Part shown: positions 21,156 to 30,500 of the stretch, piece after piece
Layout: the number at the start of each line of letters is the position of its first letter
Position numbering within the stretch: the stretch's first letter is position 1
Assembly: GCF_025460835.1 (NCBI RefSeq)
Contig: NZ_JAMXAY010000018.1
Location: forward strand, 1 to 64,000
DNA length: 64,000 nt
Direction of reading: 5' to 3'
Origin: Parapedobacter soli
GTDB taxonomy: Bacteria; Bacteroidota; Bacteroidia; Sphingobacteriales; Sphingobacteriaceae
Program-made: the position numbers and the translations under genes
The notes under the pieces: generated by a model
The model's input: the letters and a program-made list of their open reading frames with translations, nothing else
What the model was told of the DNA's origin: nothing
Databases searched by the model: none

Positions 21156-21854
21156 TTAAATTCCTACTACTGATTTCGTTTCAATTTGAATACCCGGGCT
21201 CATCGTGGAAGAAAGGTAAATACTCTTGAAATAGGTCCCTTTGGCTGCCGACGGCTTCAATTTGGAGATCGTCTGCAATACCTCCAAGGCGTTTTCATAG
21301 ATTTTCTCCGCGGGGAAAGATGCTTTACCTACAGATGTATGAATAATCCCTGTTTTGTCTACCTTGAAATCAATCTTACCCGCTTTCACATCGGTTACCG
21401 CTTTACCGATATCGGTAGTTACCGTACCCGTCTTAGGGTTAGGCATCAGGTTACGCGGGCCGAGAATACGACCCAACCGGCCTACTTTTGCCATTACACT
21501 GGGCATGGTAATGATGATATCAATATCGGTCCATCCACCCTCGATCTTGCTGATGTAATCGTCCAACCCCACATGGTCTGCTCCGGCCGCTTTGGCCTCT
21601 TCTTCCTTATCGGGAGTACAGAGTACCAATACACGCACGGTCTTGCCTGTACCATGTGGCAGTGTGGCAATACCACGTACCATTTGATTCGCTTTCCGTG
21701 GATCCACGCCTAAGCGTACATCGATATCCACCGACGCATCAAATTTCACATTGGTAATATCTTTTACCAAGGCAGAAGCCTCTTCCAAAGTATATGCTTT
21801 ACCAACTTCAATCTTGGATAGTGCCGTTTTCTGATTCTTTGTTAATCTTGCCAC
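21156..21854 (-). CDS. rplA: 50S ribosomal protein L1 (GTG start)
   Basis: Binds the mobile L1 stalk of 23S rRNA and aids release of tRNA from the E site. The 232-residue protein begins [15 protein letters not shown] from a GTG codon (21852-21854). The family stretches [53 protein letters not shown] and TSVGKASF are all present. It follows rplK by 22 bases. L1 commonly autoregulates the rplK-rplA message by binding a leader that mimics its rRNA site; the rplK leader here starts at the promoter at 22439-22467. Confidence 0.98.
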   Translation of the reverse strand: MARLTKNQKTALSKIEVGKAYTLEEASALVKDITNVKFDASVDIDVRLGVDPRKANQMVRGIATLPHGTGKTVRVLVLCTPDKEEEAKAAGADHVGLDDYISKIEGGWTDIDIIITMPSVMAKVGRLGRILGPRNLMPNPKTGTVTTDIGKAVTDVKAGKIDFKVDKTGIIHTSVGKASFPAEKIYENALEVLQTISKLKPSAAKGTYFKSIYLSSTMSPGIQIETKSVVGI

Positions 21855-21876
21855 TTTCTTAAACTGATTTCGTTAA

Positions 21877-22320
21877 TTAATTATTCCAGGGCGCACTACC
21901 ATTCACGGTAATACCCATACTACGTGCCGTTCCGGCAACCATGCGCATGGCAGATTCCAGTGTGAAAGCATTCAAATCAGTCATTTTATCCTTGGCGATG
22001 GTTTCGACTTGTTCCCAAGTGACACTGCCCACCTTCTTCCGGTTGGGCTCGCCCGATCCCTTCTTAACACCCGATAACTCCACCAACTGAATGGCTACCG
22101 GGGGGGTCTTAATGATAAAATCGAATGACTTGTCGCTATACACCGTAATCACGACGGGCAATACTTTGCCTGGCTTGTCTTGCGTACGAGCGTTGAACTG
22201 TTTGCAAAACTCCATGATATTCACCCCTTTTGCACCCAATGCGGGCCCTACTGGGGGAGATGGATTTGCAGCGCCACCCTTCACTTGTAATTTTACTAAC
22301 GCACTGACTTCTTTTGCCAT
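21877..22320 (-). CDS. rplK: 50S ribosomal protein L11
   Basis: Forms the GTPase-associated centre with 23S rRNA and L10/L12. The 147-residue protein has the standard N-terminus with [20 protein letters not shown] and [17 protein letters not shown], and the C-terminal RNA-binding part [20 protein letters not shown]. It begins a sub-operon: a 190-base gap separates it from nusG and holds a good Bacteroidota promoter. Confidence 0.98.
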   Translation of the reverse strand: MAKEVSALVKLQVKGGAANPSPPVGPALGAKGVNIMEFCKQFNARTQDKPGKVLPVVITVYSDKSFDFIIKTPPVAIQLVELSGVKKGSGEPNRKKVGSVTWEQVETIAKDKMTDLNAFTLESAMRMVAGTARSMGITVNGSAPWNN

Positions 22321-22438
22321 TTCTCGATTTTAAATTTAACTAAATAAATGTTTGTTAGTAAGTTGGAAGCATTTAACGTAACATTTAGATTTTGAAGCGC
22401 TTACTGCTTAACGACTATTAGCACCCCAAAATGGAGTG

Positions 22439-22467
22439 CAAAGGTACAACTTTTTTATTAATATCAA
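22439..22467 (-). promoter_or_regulatory. Internal promoter of the rplK operon
   Basis: On the minus strand TTG (22467-22465), 18 bases, then TACCTTTG (22446-22439) match the Bacteroidota -33/-7 consensus. It lies about 120 bases before the rplK start in the gap after nusG, so rplKAJL-rpoBC can be transcribed apart from tuf-secE-nusG. The gap otherwise shows no gene. Confidence 0.75.
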
Positions 22468-22510
22468 GCACAACGGAAAAAATAAAAGCCATCTTTCAGA
22501 TTGGATGCCC

Positions 22511-23056
22511 TTATTCCTTTTCTACCTGAATGTAATTCAATTCGAGCGGGGTTTTCCGACCGAAAACCTTCACCATCACTTTCAGCTTCTTCTTTTCCTC
22601 GTTCACTTCTTCGATTTCGCCGGTGAACCCATTGAATGGGCCGTCGTTCACTTTCACGAGTTCACCTACGTAAAACGGCACATTCATCAATTCACCCTGC
22701 TCCGACATCTCATCTACCTTGCCCAATATCCGGTTGATTTCTGCGGGCCGCAACGGAATCGGGTTCCCTGCCTTATCGCCTAAAAAGCCAACTACGCTAT
22801 TGATATTTTTGATAACGTGTTCAAGTTCACCGTCCAACGCCATCTCCAGCAGCACGTAACCCGGATAGAAATTACGCTCTTTGGCAACTTTCTTGCCATC
22901 GCGCATTTGATAATACTTTTCCATCGGAATGAGTACCTGGGGGACGAGGTGGTTGACACCTAAGCGATTTACCTCCGCTTCAATATACTGCTTTACTTTT
23001 TTCTCCTTACCGCTTACCGCCCGTACAACATACCATTTCAGTGGTTGATCTGCCAT
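22511..23056 (-). CDS. nusG: Transcription termination/antitermination protein NusG
   Basis: Binds RNA polymerase and links it to Rho or the ribosome. The 181-residue protein has the NGN domain (KWYVVRAVSGKEKKVKQYIE, then KVAKERNFYPGYVLLEM) and a C-terminal KOW domain (VNDGPFNGFTGEIEEVNEEK). The VGFLGDKAGNPIPL loop is also typical. It follows secE by 17 bases, the classic secE-nusG pair. Its stop is followed by the gap with the rplK promoter. Confidence 0.97.
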   Translation of the reverse strand: MADQPLKWYVVRAVSGKEKKVKQYIEAEVNRLGVNHLVPQVLIPMEKYYQMRDGKKVAKERNFYPGYVLLEMALDGELEHVIKNINSVVGFLGDKAGNPIPLRPAEINRILGKVDEMSEQGELMNVPFYVGELVKVNDGPFNGFTGEIEEVNEEKKKLKVMVKVFGRKTPLELNYIQVEKE

Positions 23057-23073
23057 TTCTTCTTTCCCGCCAA

Positions 23074-23268
23074 TTAAGACCCAATATTATAGAACAATTC
23101 CAGCGCGTTACTCGATGCTTTATCCATTGCGAAAATAATCAATGCAATGATAATTGATGCAATCAGTACGACCACGGCCGAATTCTGCAACTGCCCCCAA
23201 GTGGGCCAGGTGACCTTTTGGGTCATCTCGATATAGGAGTCTTTTATAAATTCAAGTACGTTCGCCAT
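23074..23268 (-). CDS. secE: Preprotein translocase subunit SecE
   Basis: A 64-residue single-span clamp of the SecYEG channel. The amphipathic helix EFIKDSYIEMTQKVTWPTWG carries the conserved K-V-x-W-P motif and is followed by one membrane segment (VVVLIASIIIALIIFAMD). Small SecE of this type is usual in Bacteroidota. It sits between tRNA-Trp (18 bases upstream) and nusG (17 bases downstream). Confidence 0.96.
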   Translation of the reverse strand: MANVLEFIKDSYIEMTQKVTWPTWGQLQNSAVVVLIASIIIALIIFAMDKASSNALELFYNIGS

Positions 23269-23285
23269 GTTCTGTCGATAATTAG

Positions 23286-23356
23286 CACGGGCACCAGGAT
23301 TCGAACCCAGATCAAAGGTTTTGGAGACCTCTATTCTACCATTGAACTATGCCCGT
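23286..23356 (-). tRNA. trnW: tRNA-Trp (CCA)
   Basis: A complete cloverleaf of 71 bases on the minus strand. The acceptor stem is ACGGGCA/TGCCCGT with discriminator G, the anticodon loop is CTCCAAA (anticodon CCA), and the T-loop is TTCGAAT. CCA is not encoded. Its position between tuf and secE is conserved in Bacteroidota. Confidence 0.96.
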
Positions 23357-23368
23357 GTTTTTTAGACA

Positions 23369-23405
23369 CGATTAGCTAATCAGCACATTACTGATTAGCT
23401 AATCG
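23369..23405 (-). promoter_or_regulatory. 15-bp perfect hairpin between tuf and tRNA-Trp
   Basis: CGATTAGCTAATCAG and CTGATTAGCTAATCG are exact reverse complements separated by a 7-base loop (CACATTA on the plus strand). Each arm contains the self-complementary GATTAGCTAATC. It lies 31 bases after the tuf stop and 12 bases before tRNA-Trp. No T-run follows on the minus strand, so it may be an RNA processing or stability element rather than a simple terminator. Confidence 0.75.
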
Positions 23406-23436
23406 GCTGGAGTAAATCCAACACCCGGAGGGTGGA

Positions 23437-24624
23437 TTACTTAAGAATTTCGGTTACCTGACCGGCACCTACCGTTCTGCCACCTTCGCGAATAGCGAAA
23501 CGGAGGCCTTTTTCCATTGCGATAGCGTTAATCAGCTTCACAGTGATTGTTACGTTATCACCTGGCATAACCATTTCTACACCATCAGGCAACGAAATTT
23601 CGCCCGTTACGTCTGTGGTACGGAAATAGAATTGCGGACGGTATTTGTTGAAGAACGGCGTGTGACGGCCACCTTCTGCTTTTGACAACACGTAAACTTC
23701 TGCCTTGAACTCCGTATGGGGAGTAACCGACCCAGGTTTACAGATTACCATACCGCGGCGGATATCGGTTTTCTCAATACCACGCAGCAATAGGCCTACG
23801 TTATCACCAGCTTCGCCATAGTCCAGGATTTTACGGAACATTTCCACCCCTGTAACGGTAGACTTCAAGTTTTCGGCACCCATCCCGAGGATTTCAACCG
23901 GATCACCGGTATTGATCACACCCCGTTCGATACGACCGGTAGCCACCGTGCCGCGGCCGGTAATCGAGAACACGTCCTCAATCGGCATCAGGAACGGAAG
24001 GTCCGTCAACCGTGGAGGAATCGGGATGTAGTTATCTACCGCTTCCATCAGTTCCATAATCTTTTCAACCCACTGCTCTTCGCCATTCAGACCACCCAGG
24101 GCAGAACCACGGATTACCGGGATATCGTCGCCAGGGTATTCGTAGAATGACAGCAGCTCGCGGATTTCCATTTCAACCAAATCCAACAACTCAGGGTCGT
24201 CTACCAAATCCACTTTGTTCATGAAAACAACCAATGCAGGTACACCTACCTGGCGAGCCAACAGGATGTGTTCACGCGTTTGGGGCATCGGACCATCCGT
24301 AGCAGCTACCACGATGATAGCACCGTCCATCTGGGCAGCACCGGTAACCATGTTCTTCACATAGTCGGCGTGTCCGGGGCAGTCAACGTGTGCATAGTGG
24401 CGATTAGCAGTCTGGTATTCAACGTGTGATGTATTAATGGTGATACCGCGCTCTTTTTCTTCCGGAGCGGAGTCAATCGAATCAAATGAGCGGGCTTCAG
24501 AAAACCCCTTGTCTGACAATACTTTCGTAATTGCAGCGGTAGTGGTTGTCTTACCGTGGTCAACGTGACCGATCGTACCAATGTTTAAGTGCGGCTTACT
24601 GCGGTCAAATTTCTCTTTTGCCAT
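23437..24624 (-). CDS. tuf: Elongation factor Tu
   Basis: GTPase that delivers aminoacyl-tRNA to the ribosome. The 395-residue protein has the P-loop [14 protein letters not shown], the switch [14 protein letters not shown] and the NKVD specificity motif ([10 protein letters not shown]), then the two beta-barrel domains, ending [12 protein letters not shown]. Codon choice is clean and the sequence standard. It is preceded by four tRNA genes and followed by tRNA-Trp, so tRNA supply and EF-Tu are made from one unit. Only one tuf gene lies in the window. Confidence 0.98.
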   Translation of the reverse strand: MAKEKFDRSKPHLNIGTIGHVDHGKTTTTAAITKVLSDKGFSEARSFDSIDSAPEEKERGITINTSHVEYQTANRHYAHVDCPGHADYVKNMVTGAAQMDGAIIVVAATDGPMPQTREHILLARQVGVPALVVFMNKVDLVDDPELLDLVEMEIRELLSFYEYPGDDIPVIRGSALGGLNGEEQWVEKIMELMEAVDNYIPIPPRLTDLPFLMPIEDVFSITGRGTVATGRIERGVINTGDPVEILGMGAENLKSTVTGVEMFRKILDYGEAGDNVGLLLRGIEKTDIRRGMVICKPGSVTPHTEFKAEVYVLSKAEGGRHTPFFNKYRPQFYFRTTDVTGEISLPDGVEMVMPGDNVTITVKLINAIAMEKGLRFAIREGGRTVGAGQVTEILK

Positions 24625-24687
24625 GTTTATGCGAATTAGTAATTTAAAATTTTAATGTATAAATGTTAACCTTATGTTACCCTTACG

Positions 24688-24759
<72 letters not shown>

Positions 24760-24830
24760 TTGCGTGTTTACAATCATGACCCCGACAATCACCAAGTGAT
24801 GGGCTGACGGAGCACAATCGACACATTACG

Positions 24831-24903
24831 AGCGGAAGACGGGTCTCGAACCCGCAACCTATAGCTTGGAAGGCTATCGCTCTACCAATTGAGCTACTTC
24901 CGC
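24831..24903 (-). tRNA. trnG: tRNA-Gly (TCC)
   Basis: Complete 73-base cloverleaf on the minus strand: acceptor GCGGAAG/CTTCCGC, anticodon loop CTTCCAA (TCC, reading GGA and GGG), T-loop TTCGAGA. It lies 5 bases after tRNA-Tyr. Confidence 0.95.
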
Positions 24904-24908
24904 TTGTG

Positions 24909-24989
24909 TGGGGGGAGAAGGATTCGAACCTTCGAAGCCGAAGCAACGGATTTACAGTCCGTCCCATTTGACCGCTCTGGAATCCCCCC
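24909..24989 (-). tRNA. trnY: tRNA-Tyr (GTA)
   Basis: A class II tRNA of 81 bases with a long variable arm (GCTTCGGC region). The acceptor is GGGGGGA/TCCCCCC with discriminator A, and the anticodon loop is CTGTAAA (GTA). It lies 12 bases after tRNA-Thr(TGT). Confidence 0.95.
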
Positions 24990-25001
24990 AATCTTTTTTT
25001 G

Positions 25002-25074
<73 letters not shown>

Positions 25075-25104
25075 AATATCTCAAAAAAAACAATTTTCAA
25101 AAAA

Positions 25105-25188
25105 CACCCCCCTTGTTCAGTAATCACCCAGCAACCTAAATGATTACCTGTCAATTCTAGCCAGCCGGCGAATAAGCTAAGGAGGCAA
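25105..25188 (-). pseudogene. Decayed duplicate of tRNA-Thr (TGT)
   Basis: This stretch aligns along its whole length to the neighbouring tRNA-Thr(TGT). Shared blocks in order (plus strand) are CCCCC, CCAGC.ACCT, GATTAC, GTCA, CCAGC and a 14-base exact match AGCTAAGGAGGCAA. Substitutions and small insertions have destroyed the anticodon stem-loop, the T-arm and the D-arm, so it cannot fold as tRNA. The A-rich spacer with CACCCC after each copy is similar too, suggesting an old tandem duplication of about 110 bases. It lies between the operon promoter and the first working tRNA, so it is transcribed as leader. Confidence 0.7.
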
Positions 25189-25220
25189 CCCTCGAAAAAC
25201 ACCCCTTTTCTTAGGGACTG

Positions 25221-25249
25221 CAAAGATATATAAACTTGGTTTAATACAA
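25221..25249 (-). promoter_or_regulatory. Promoter of the tRNA-tuf operon
   Basis: On the minus strand TTG (25249-25247), 18 bases, then TATCTTTG (25228-25221) match the Bacteroidota -33/-7 consensus very well. It is the only strong candidate upstream of the tRNA cluster and would drive the tRNAs, tuf, tRNA-Trp, secE and nusG. Confidence 0.8.
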
Positions 25250-25345
25250 AAATTATTTGCAAAAATGTAAATCTGCGGGGCACACCGATTTGACAGGGTA
25301 TCACATTCCGCTTCTTATCCGTATCTTCGCCGCATAAATTACGCT

Positions 25346-26500
25346 ATGGGTATCATACTCCGCTGTTTGCTTTACCTATTACTCCCAAGCCTTGTATTCC
25401 CGGCTATTTCGCAGGAACGCAAGGGCTTTTGGGACCACAAGCTTATCAAGCGTTTCGTTTCAGCCGACAAAGACACCACACGTTCAGCGGGATTCGTGGT
25501 ACTGCCAGCACTGGGGTATGCACAGGAGACAGGATTGGAATTTGGTCTCGCTGGCGTTTACAATTTCTACGCGAACAAAGCAGATACCAACATCCGCACT
25601 TCCAACGTCACATTCATTGGTACGTTCACCACTCAACGGCAAACCAACCTTAAATTAGAATCCGATATCTGGACCACCGGCAACCGCTACCACTACATCA
25701 GCGAGCTGCGCTTCCGCAACTTCCCGTTTAATTTCTACGGGCTGGGGAATGAAACAGCCGCACAAGACGAAGATGTGGTGCTTATGCAGCTGGTCCGGGT
25801 TCGGTTGGAAGGCGAGCGCGAATTAACCCCCCATTACTACGCCGGGGTAAACATTGCTTACGAGCACTACAGATTTTCCGACAAGGAGAGCGGGGGTATT
25901 TTTGAAAGCAGCGAGCCCTATGGGCAACAGGGCGGGTACCACTTTGCACTGGGTATCTCACAGCTCTATGATACCCGGAACCGCAATACCTACACCACCA
26001 AAGGGTACTATGCACGGGCCAAATATGCTTACTCCCCGGGATTCGGCGGCGGCACTAATTTTCGGGGCAGCTTGTTCGATGTCGACCTGCGCACGTTCGT
26101 TCCGCTCACCGCGGCGCTCACCTTGGGTTTGAATGCCCACTATAAGACATCATTCGGCAGTCGAGTACCTTTCTATGTTTACCGCGAACTGGGTGGCGAC
26201 ATGATGATGCGTGGTTATTACAACGGCCGTTACCGCGACCGGAGTTTGCTAGCCGCACAGAGTGAATTACGCTACCGTTTCCATCCACGGCTAGGCGTAG
26301 CCGCCTTCGCAGGTACTGGCTCCACCTACCGCAATGGACTGTCTAACGCCCGCTTCGTACCTTCCTTTGGGGGCGGCATGCGCTACTTCTTCGATTTGGA
26401 ACACCAGAGCAGCATCCGGTTCGAATACGGATTCGGCGAAAAGCGCCCGGGCGAAAAGCGGCAAGGAGGCTTCTACCTCGCGCTGAGCGAAGCGTTTTAA
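25346..26500 (+). CDS. BamA/TamA-family outer membrane beta-barrel protein
   Basis: An outer-membrane protein of 384 residues with a signal peptide (ILRCLLYLLLPSLVFPAIS, cleavage near residue 23) and a predicted beta-barrel matching the bacterial surface antigen (Omp85 C-terminal) domain. Alternating aromatic strands and the late GGDMMMRGYYNGRYRD motif, equivalent to the lid-loop VRGY/F motif of Omp85 proteins, support this. The C-terminus ends in Phe (LALSEAF), as expected for barrel insertion. No POTRA domains fit in its length, so it is unlike true BamA. Its stop overlaps that of the convergent porV gene. Role unknown; it could move a lipid or a protein through the outer membrane. Confidence 0.8.
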   Translation: MGIILRCLLYLLLPSLVFPAISQERKGFWDHKLIKRFVSADKDTTRSAGFVVLPALGYAQETGLEFGLAGVYNFYANKADTNIRTSNVTFIGTFTTQRQTNLKLESDIWTTGNRYHYISELRFRNFPFNFYGLGNETAAQDEDVVLMQLVRVRLEGERELTPHYYAGVNIAYEHYRFSDKESGGIFESSEPYGQQGGYHFALGISQLYDTRNRNTYTTKGYYARAKYAYSPGFGGGTNFRGSLFDVDLRTFVPLTAALTLGLNAHYKTSFGSRVPFYVYRELGGDMMMRGYYNGRYRDRSLLAAQSELRYRFHPRLGVAAFAGTGSTYRNGLSNARFVPSFGGGMRYFFDLEHQSSIRFEYGFGEKRPGEKRQGGFYLALSEAF

Positions 26501-27537
26501 TAAAAGTAGTACCCGATAGACAACCGCAATGACTTGCCAAGCGGATGCTCATTCGATACCGGCACCATATAGGCAAAATCAAAGTTGAGCGACCGGTACA
26601 CCACGCCAGCACCCACTGTAAAAAACCGCCGGTTGCCAGCAGACGGGTGCTCGTAAAAATACCCCAACCGGCCGGTCAATAAGTCGTCATACTCGTACGC
26701 TGCACCGACACCCCAGGTTAGTCCCCGCCGCAATGCCGCCTCGCTGCCTTGACTCGCATTATTCCAAGCCATCAGCTTGTTCACATCTAAAGCCACCCCC
26801 AACGTATTTCGGTCGTCAAGTTCATAATCGACGTTTACACCTACGCCGAGATTGGTCGGCAAGGAGGCCCCATCGGCAGCATGGACAATCTTCAGGCCGA
26901 TGTTGGACAGGTTTACCCCCGCCGACACTACCGCATCGTGGCCACCCCATATCACCGGACTGCTGAAATAGAAGGAAGCATCCGCTCCCACGGCACTGAC
27001 CGGTTGTACGGTCACCCCATCAAATACCCCTGCGCCAAGGTCCGACCGGATGTACCGGACCGCCAATCCCAACGAAAAATACTCGGGAAATTTACGAACA
27101 TACGCCACATCTGCCGCAAACTCTCGGGGTTTGTATTGTTGAAGGCCATTGCCCCAACTATCGGTAAAATCCACACTGCCATACGAGAAATACCGAATTG
27201 ACCCGGCCAATTTCTGGCGGTAATCCAAGGTGTAGTATCCCGCCAGGTAGCTGAGATGAACATCATCTGCATACTGCCGCAGCCAAGGTATATAGGAAAG
27301 ACTAATCCCCGCGCCATCTTCGGCAAAGGCATATTTTGCAGGGTTCCAATGCATCGAATTGGCGTCGGGCCGCGTCGCTACGCCGGTTTCCCCCATTCCC
27401 CCCGCACGTGAATCCGGCGCAATCGTTAGAAACGGCACCAACGTGTGGAGCGTGCTGGGTTGCCCAGGCTGTTGGGCGTGGAGCAACGGATAGGCCAGTA
27501 TACACACAATGACTGTAAGCAATCGTTTATTCTTCAT
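26497..27537 (-). CDS. porV: PorV-like type IX secretion outer-membrane protein
   Basis: PorV is an outer-membrane FadL-fold barrel that binds T9SS cargo by its C-terminal signal and hands it to the attachment complex. This 346-residue protein has a signal peptide (LLTVIVCILAYPLLHAQ) and the characteristic N-terminal block LTIAPDSRAGGMGETGVATR followed by SMHWNPAKYAFAEDGAG. It ends LRLSIGYYFY, a barrel-closing strand. It is somewhat shorter than the roughly 390 residues common in PorV. The gene starts 12 bases after the stop of a very large T9SS cargo gene, so both are probably read from the promoter at 31937-31963. It may be a dedicated paralogue rather than the housekeeping PorV. Confidence 0.85.
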   Translation of the reverse strand: MKNKRLLTVIVCILAYPLLHAQQPGQPSTLHTLVPFLTIAPDSRAGGMGETGVATRPDANSMHWNPAKYAFAEDGAGISLSYIPWLRQYADDVHLSYLAGYYTLDYRQKLAGSIRYFSYGSVDFTDSWGNGLQQYKPREFAADVAYVRKFPEYFSLGLAVRYIRSDLGAGVFDGVTVQPVSAVGADASFYFSSPVIWGGHDAVVSAGVNLSNIGLKIVHAADGASLPTNLGVGVNVDYELDDRNTLGVALDVNKLMAWNNASQGSEAALRRGLTWGVGAAYEYDDLLTGRLGYFYEHPSAGNRRFFTVGAGVVYRSLNFDFAYMVPVSNEHPLGKSLRLSIGYYFY

Positions 27538-27548
27538 GTTGTAATCGT

Positions 27549-30500
27549 TTATGGTTTATGAATGATCAGTTTATCGCGGTACACCTTTCCATCTTCCTGG
27601 CGAATCACGATAAAATAGATACCTGTCCCCAGCCGGCTAAGGTCTATTGGCGTACCCACTCCCGCATGCATTTCCAGGCGTGTGGGCCTCACCATCTCCT
27701 GGCCGAGCACATTCGCTACGCGTACCGTCACCGCCCCCGTATAATTCGTAGAAATAATCGATGGCGTACCCGTTGAGCTCGGGTTGGGTGCCAGGATGAA
27801 CGGCTTGGCCGACGGCTCCCGCTCAAGAACCCCATCACCAATGCTGACCGTCGCTTCCGTCACCGGTGCCTTCGATTCCCGATTACCTACCCGGTCGTCC
27901 GAAGTAACATAAAAGCTATAGGTCCCACCAATTTCCCCAACGAAGCTCAACGTATCTTGCGAAGTGCCAGTAAAGGGGAACCACTCCCCTCCATTTTCCG
28001 AAAAATAAATGTGGTAATACCCCAGCCCGGAGCCGCCGTCATTGCCGCTCAGCCGTAAGTGGACCACGGTATCCGCCTTTACCTCCGCGATGACTGTACT
28101 TTGGGGCGCCAATAGGTCCGTCGTATTTTGCCATATATTGGTTAGTATGGGTTCGTTTTCGTCAAATATAATGGACGCCCGATTACGCACAACCACGCCG
28201 TTGCCAATGTCTTCCCTGAGATTTACCGAATAAGACACCGACCCTTCACCCTCAGGGAAGTTGACATTCGGTGGTAGAAAACCATCCAATACGGGGATGT
28301 CACCGGTCTGCGGATCGACAGAAAAGAACTGCCATTCGATAATGCCGGTCAGCGTATCCAAAGCCGCATTGATTCGCACACGCAATGGTCTCCCCGGCAC
28401 GGGGTCGAGGTCCAGGACAAATTCCTTTCTCCGTTTAGGCACCCGGTAATTATCCGTGCCGATCGTGACGTTACCGAATTCAAAGGAAGAGAGATCAAAT
28501 ACATTCGCATCCAACGTATCCAAGACGCGTACGATTTGTGCGGCAGCGGATGCAGTATCGACGTTTTCAAACGTTACCAGGAAAGACTGCCTGTCTACGC
28601 TGTTCACAAACCGACCCGTACCGACTCCGGATGGGCCGTAAATGGCATTCGGATCCATGGAACCTACTGACCGGGTTTCCTTTTCACGTTCGTCACGCGG
28701 CGTGAGCTCCCGATCCACTTCGTCCAGTAAATCCTTCAGTTGCTCGGCCAGCTCGGGGCAGTCGTCGAGTACATCCATCAACGCCTGCCGCTTGTCTTCC
28801 AAGGTTTTCAATTTATCAACGGTATCAAACATTTTCTCAAGCCTCTTCAGGCGGTTTATTTCTGAGGCGGCATCCGGAAGCTTGGATAGCTCGAGTAATT
28901 TTTCCTGATACCTCATCCAGGTATCCGACGACATGCCTTGGTTATTGGCCAGCCGCTTATTAATAAAATCCGTCTTCTGCTTCCGGGCATTCAGCATGTC
29001 CTGTCTACCTTGTAAACCTTTTGACAACATCAATTTCCCCACTTCTTCTGTGGCAGTTATCAGCGCATATTCGTTTGCCGCATCCAGGTCCTGCCAGATA
29101 TCTGCGTAGGTTTCGGCGCTCATGTCATACCCATCCCACCACGACCAGAATTTTGCTCCGGCATATTTTGCGCTAACGCCCAAGTGTTTCTGCCCCACTT
29201 TCAAGGTTTTGGTCAACGTCTGCAACGGCACGTTCTTGGTATTATCTGCCATCATATCCACCAAGTCTATCATTTCCGATGCCGCATTCATCGAAACATC
29301 TGCATAATTAGGTGTTTCACACGACCCGAAATAGTTTGGCTTTAGCGTAAAGGTGATAAAATTCTGTGCACTCGGGCTGGTGGCCCGGACATTGAAAGGC
29401 AGCTCATAGGTGGTACCTGCTGGGACATGCGGGATTATTAACAGCCGCATATACCCATCGTAAGGTTCATTCTTGAATGAGTCGATCGGGGTGGCCGTAT
29501 CGAGCTCCTCATAGATATGCTGGATTTCGGCATTGGACAGCGTAAAGGTGTCTCCATCATCATCGAAAATGGTCGTAGTGCCATCGGCGGGTGGTACGAT
29601 TTGCTTGTGTTCAAAATTGAGGTCAACACTCTTTGGCCACAGCAACCCCACGATCACCCCCGAAGCGGTTACGTTGCCTTTGTTACCCACCACCAGGTTG
29701 AAGCGTGTTTCCCGGCCTACGCGCCATTCGTCAGGACCGGTTACTTCGGACCAAGTCGTAGGATAGACAAACGAGCCGATGGTGAATGCCCCCGGGTAAA
29801 CCAACGGGTTTTCACCCGGTATATGGATGGTTACATCGTATTCACCTTCCTCGGCAAAGTGCAGGTCGAAGGTGGCGGTCATACTTGTCCCTTTCGGGCC
29901 CGCATACACGCCATCTGGCTGAAGCGTATTGCCGCCCTTGCTTAGCGTAATCACTGTGTTTTCCGACAACCCTCCTCCAAACACCTGAATCATGCCATCG
30001 CCGCCCTTGCCCACGGACGTGGGTGTGAAGTATTCCACACCTTTGAAATCAAACGTGTATTCGGCGGTATCAGTAAGCCCACAAACGCTATTCACCGCAA
30101 TCAGTCTCGCCGTATAACTGCCAAAGCCATAGGTTTTCATCGGGAACCTACCGGTTGCGGCGGTACCATCGCCAAAATCCCACCGGTATTCGTCTGCGTT
30201 GCCCGCCGCAGCCCTGAAGCCGATTTCATTGCCCACCCGTTCAAAGTCAAAGGCCGCATGAGGCTGGTGGTCAATGTGGTCCATTTCAATTTCATACTGG
30301 AACGACCCCGTACCCCCTTGGTACACCCTTATATAGAGGCTGTCGGTTTGCACGCAAGCGAGGCTGACGGTATCGCGTACCCACACACCGTGGTCAACCG
30401 TGCTGCCACCCACTCGCTGCGAGGCCACCCCCCGTCGATTCGTATCATACGCATAGATGTGGAATCCGGCCGGCCGGCCACTGGTGTTCAACCCGGCTAC

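Noticed and set aside
22421-22439. 7-bp hairpin (GCACTCC/GGGGTGC) near the rplK promoter
   Set aside because: One arm overlaps the -7 box and the predicted start site lies inside the other part, so most of it is probably not transcribed.
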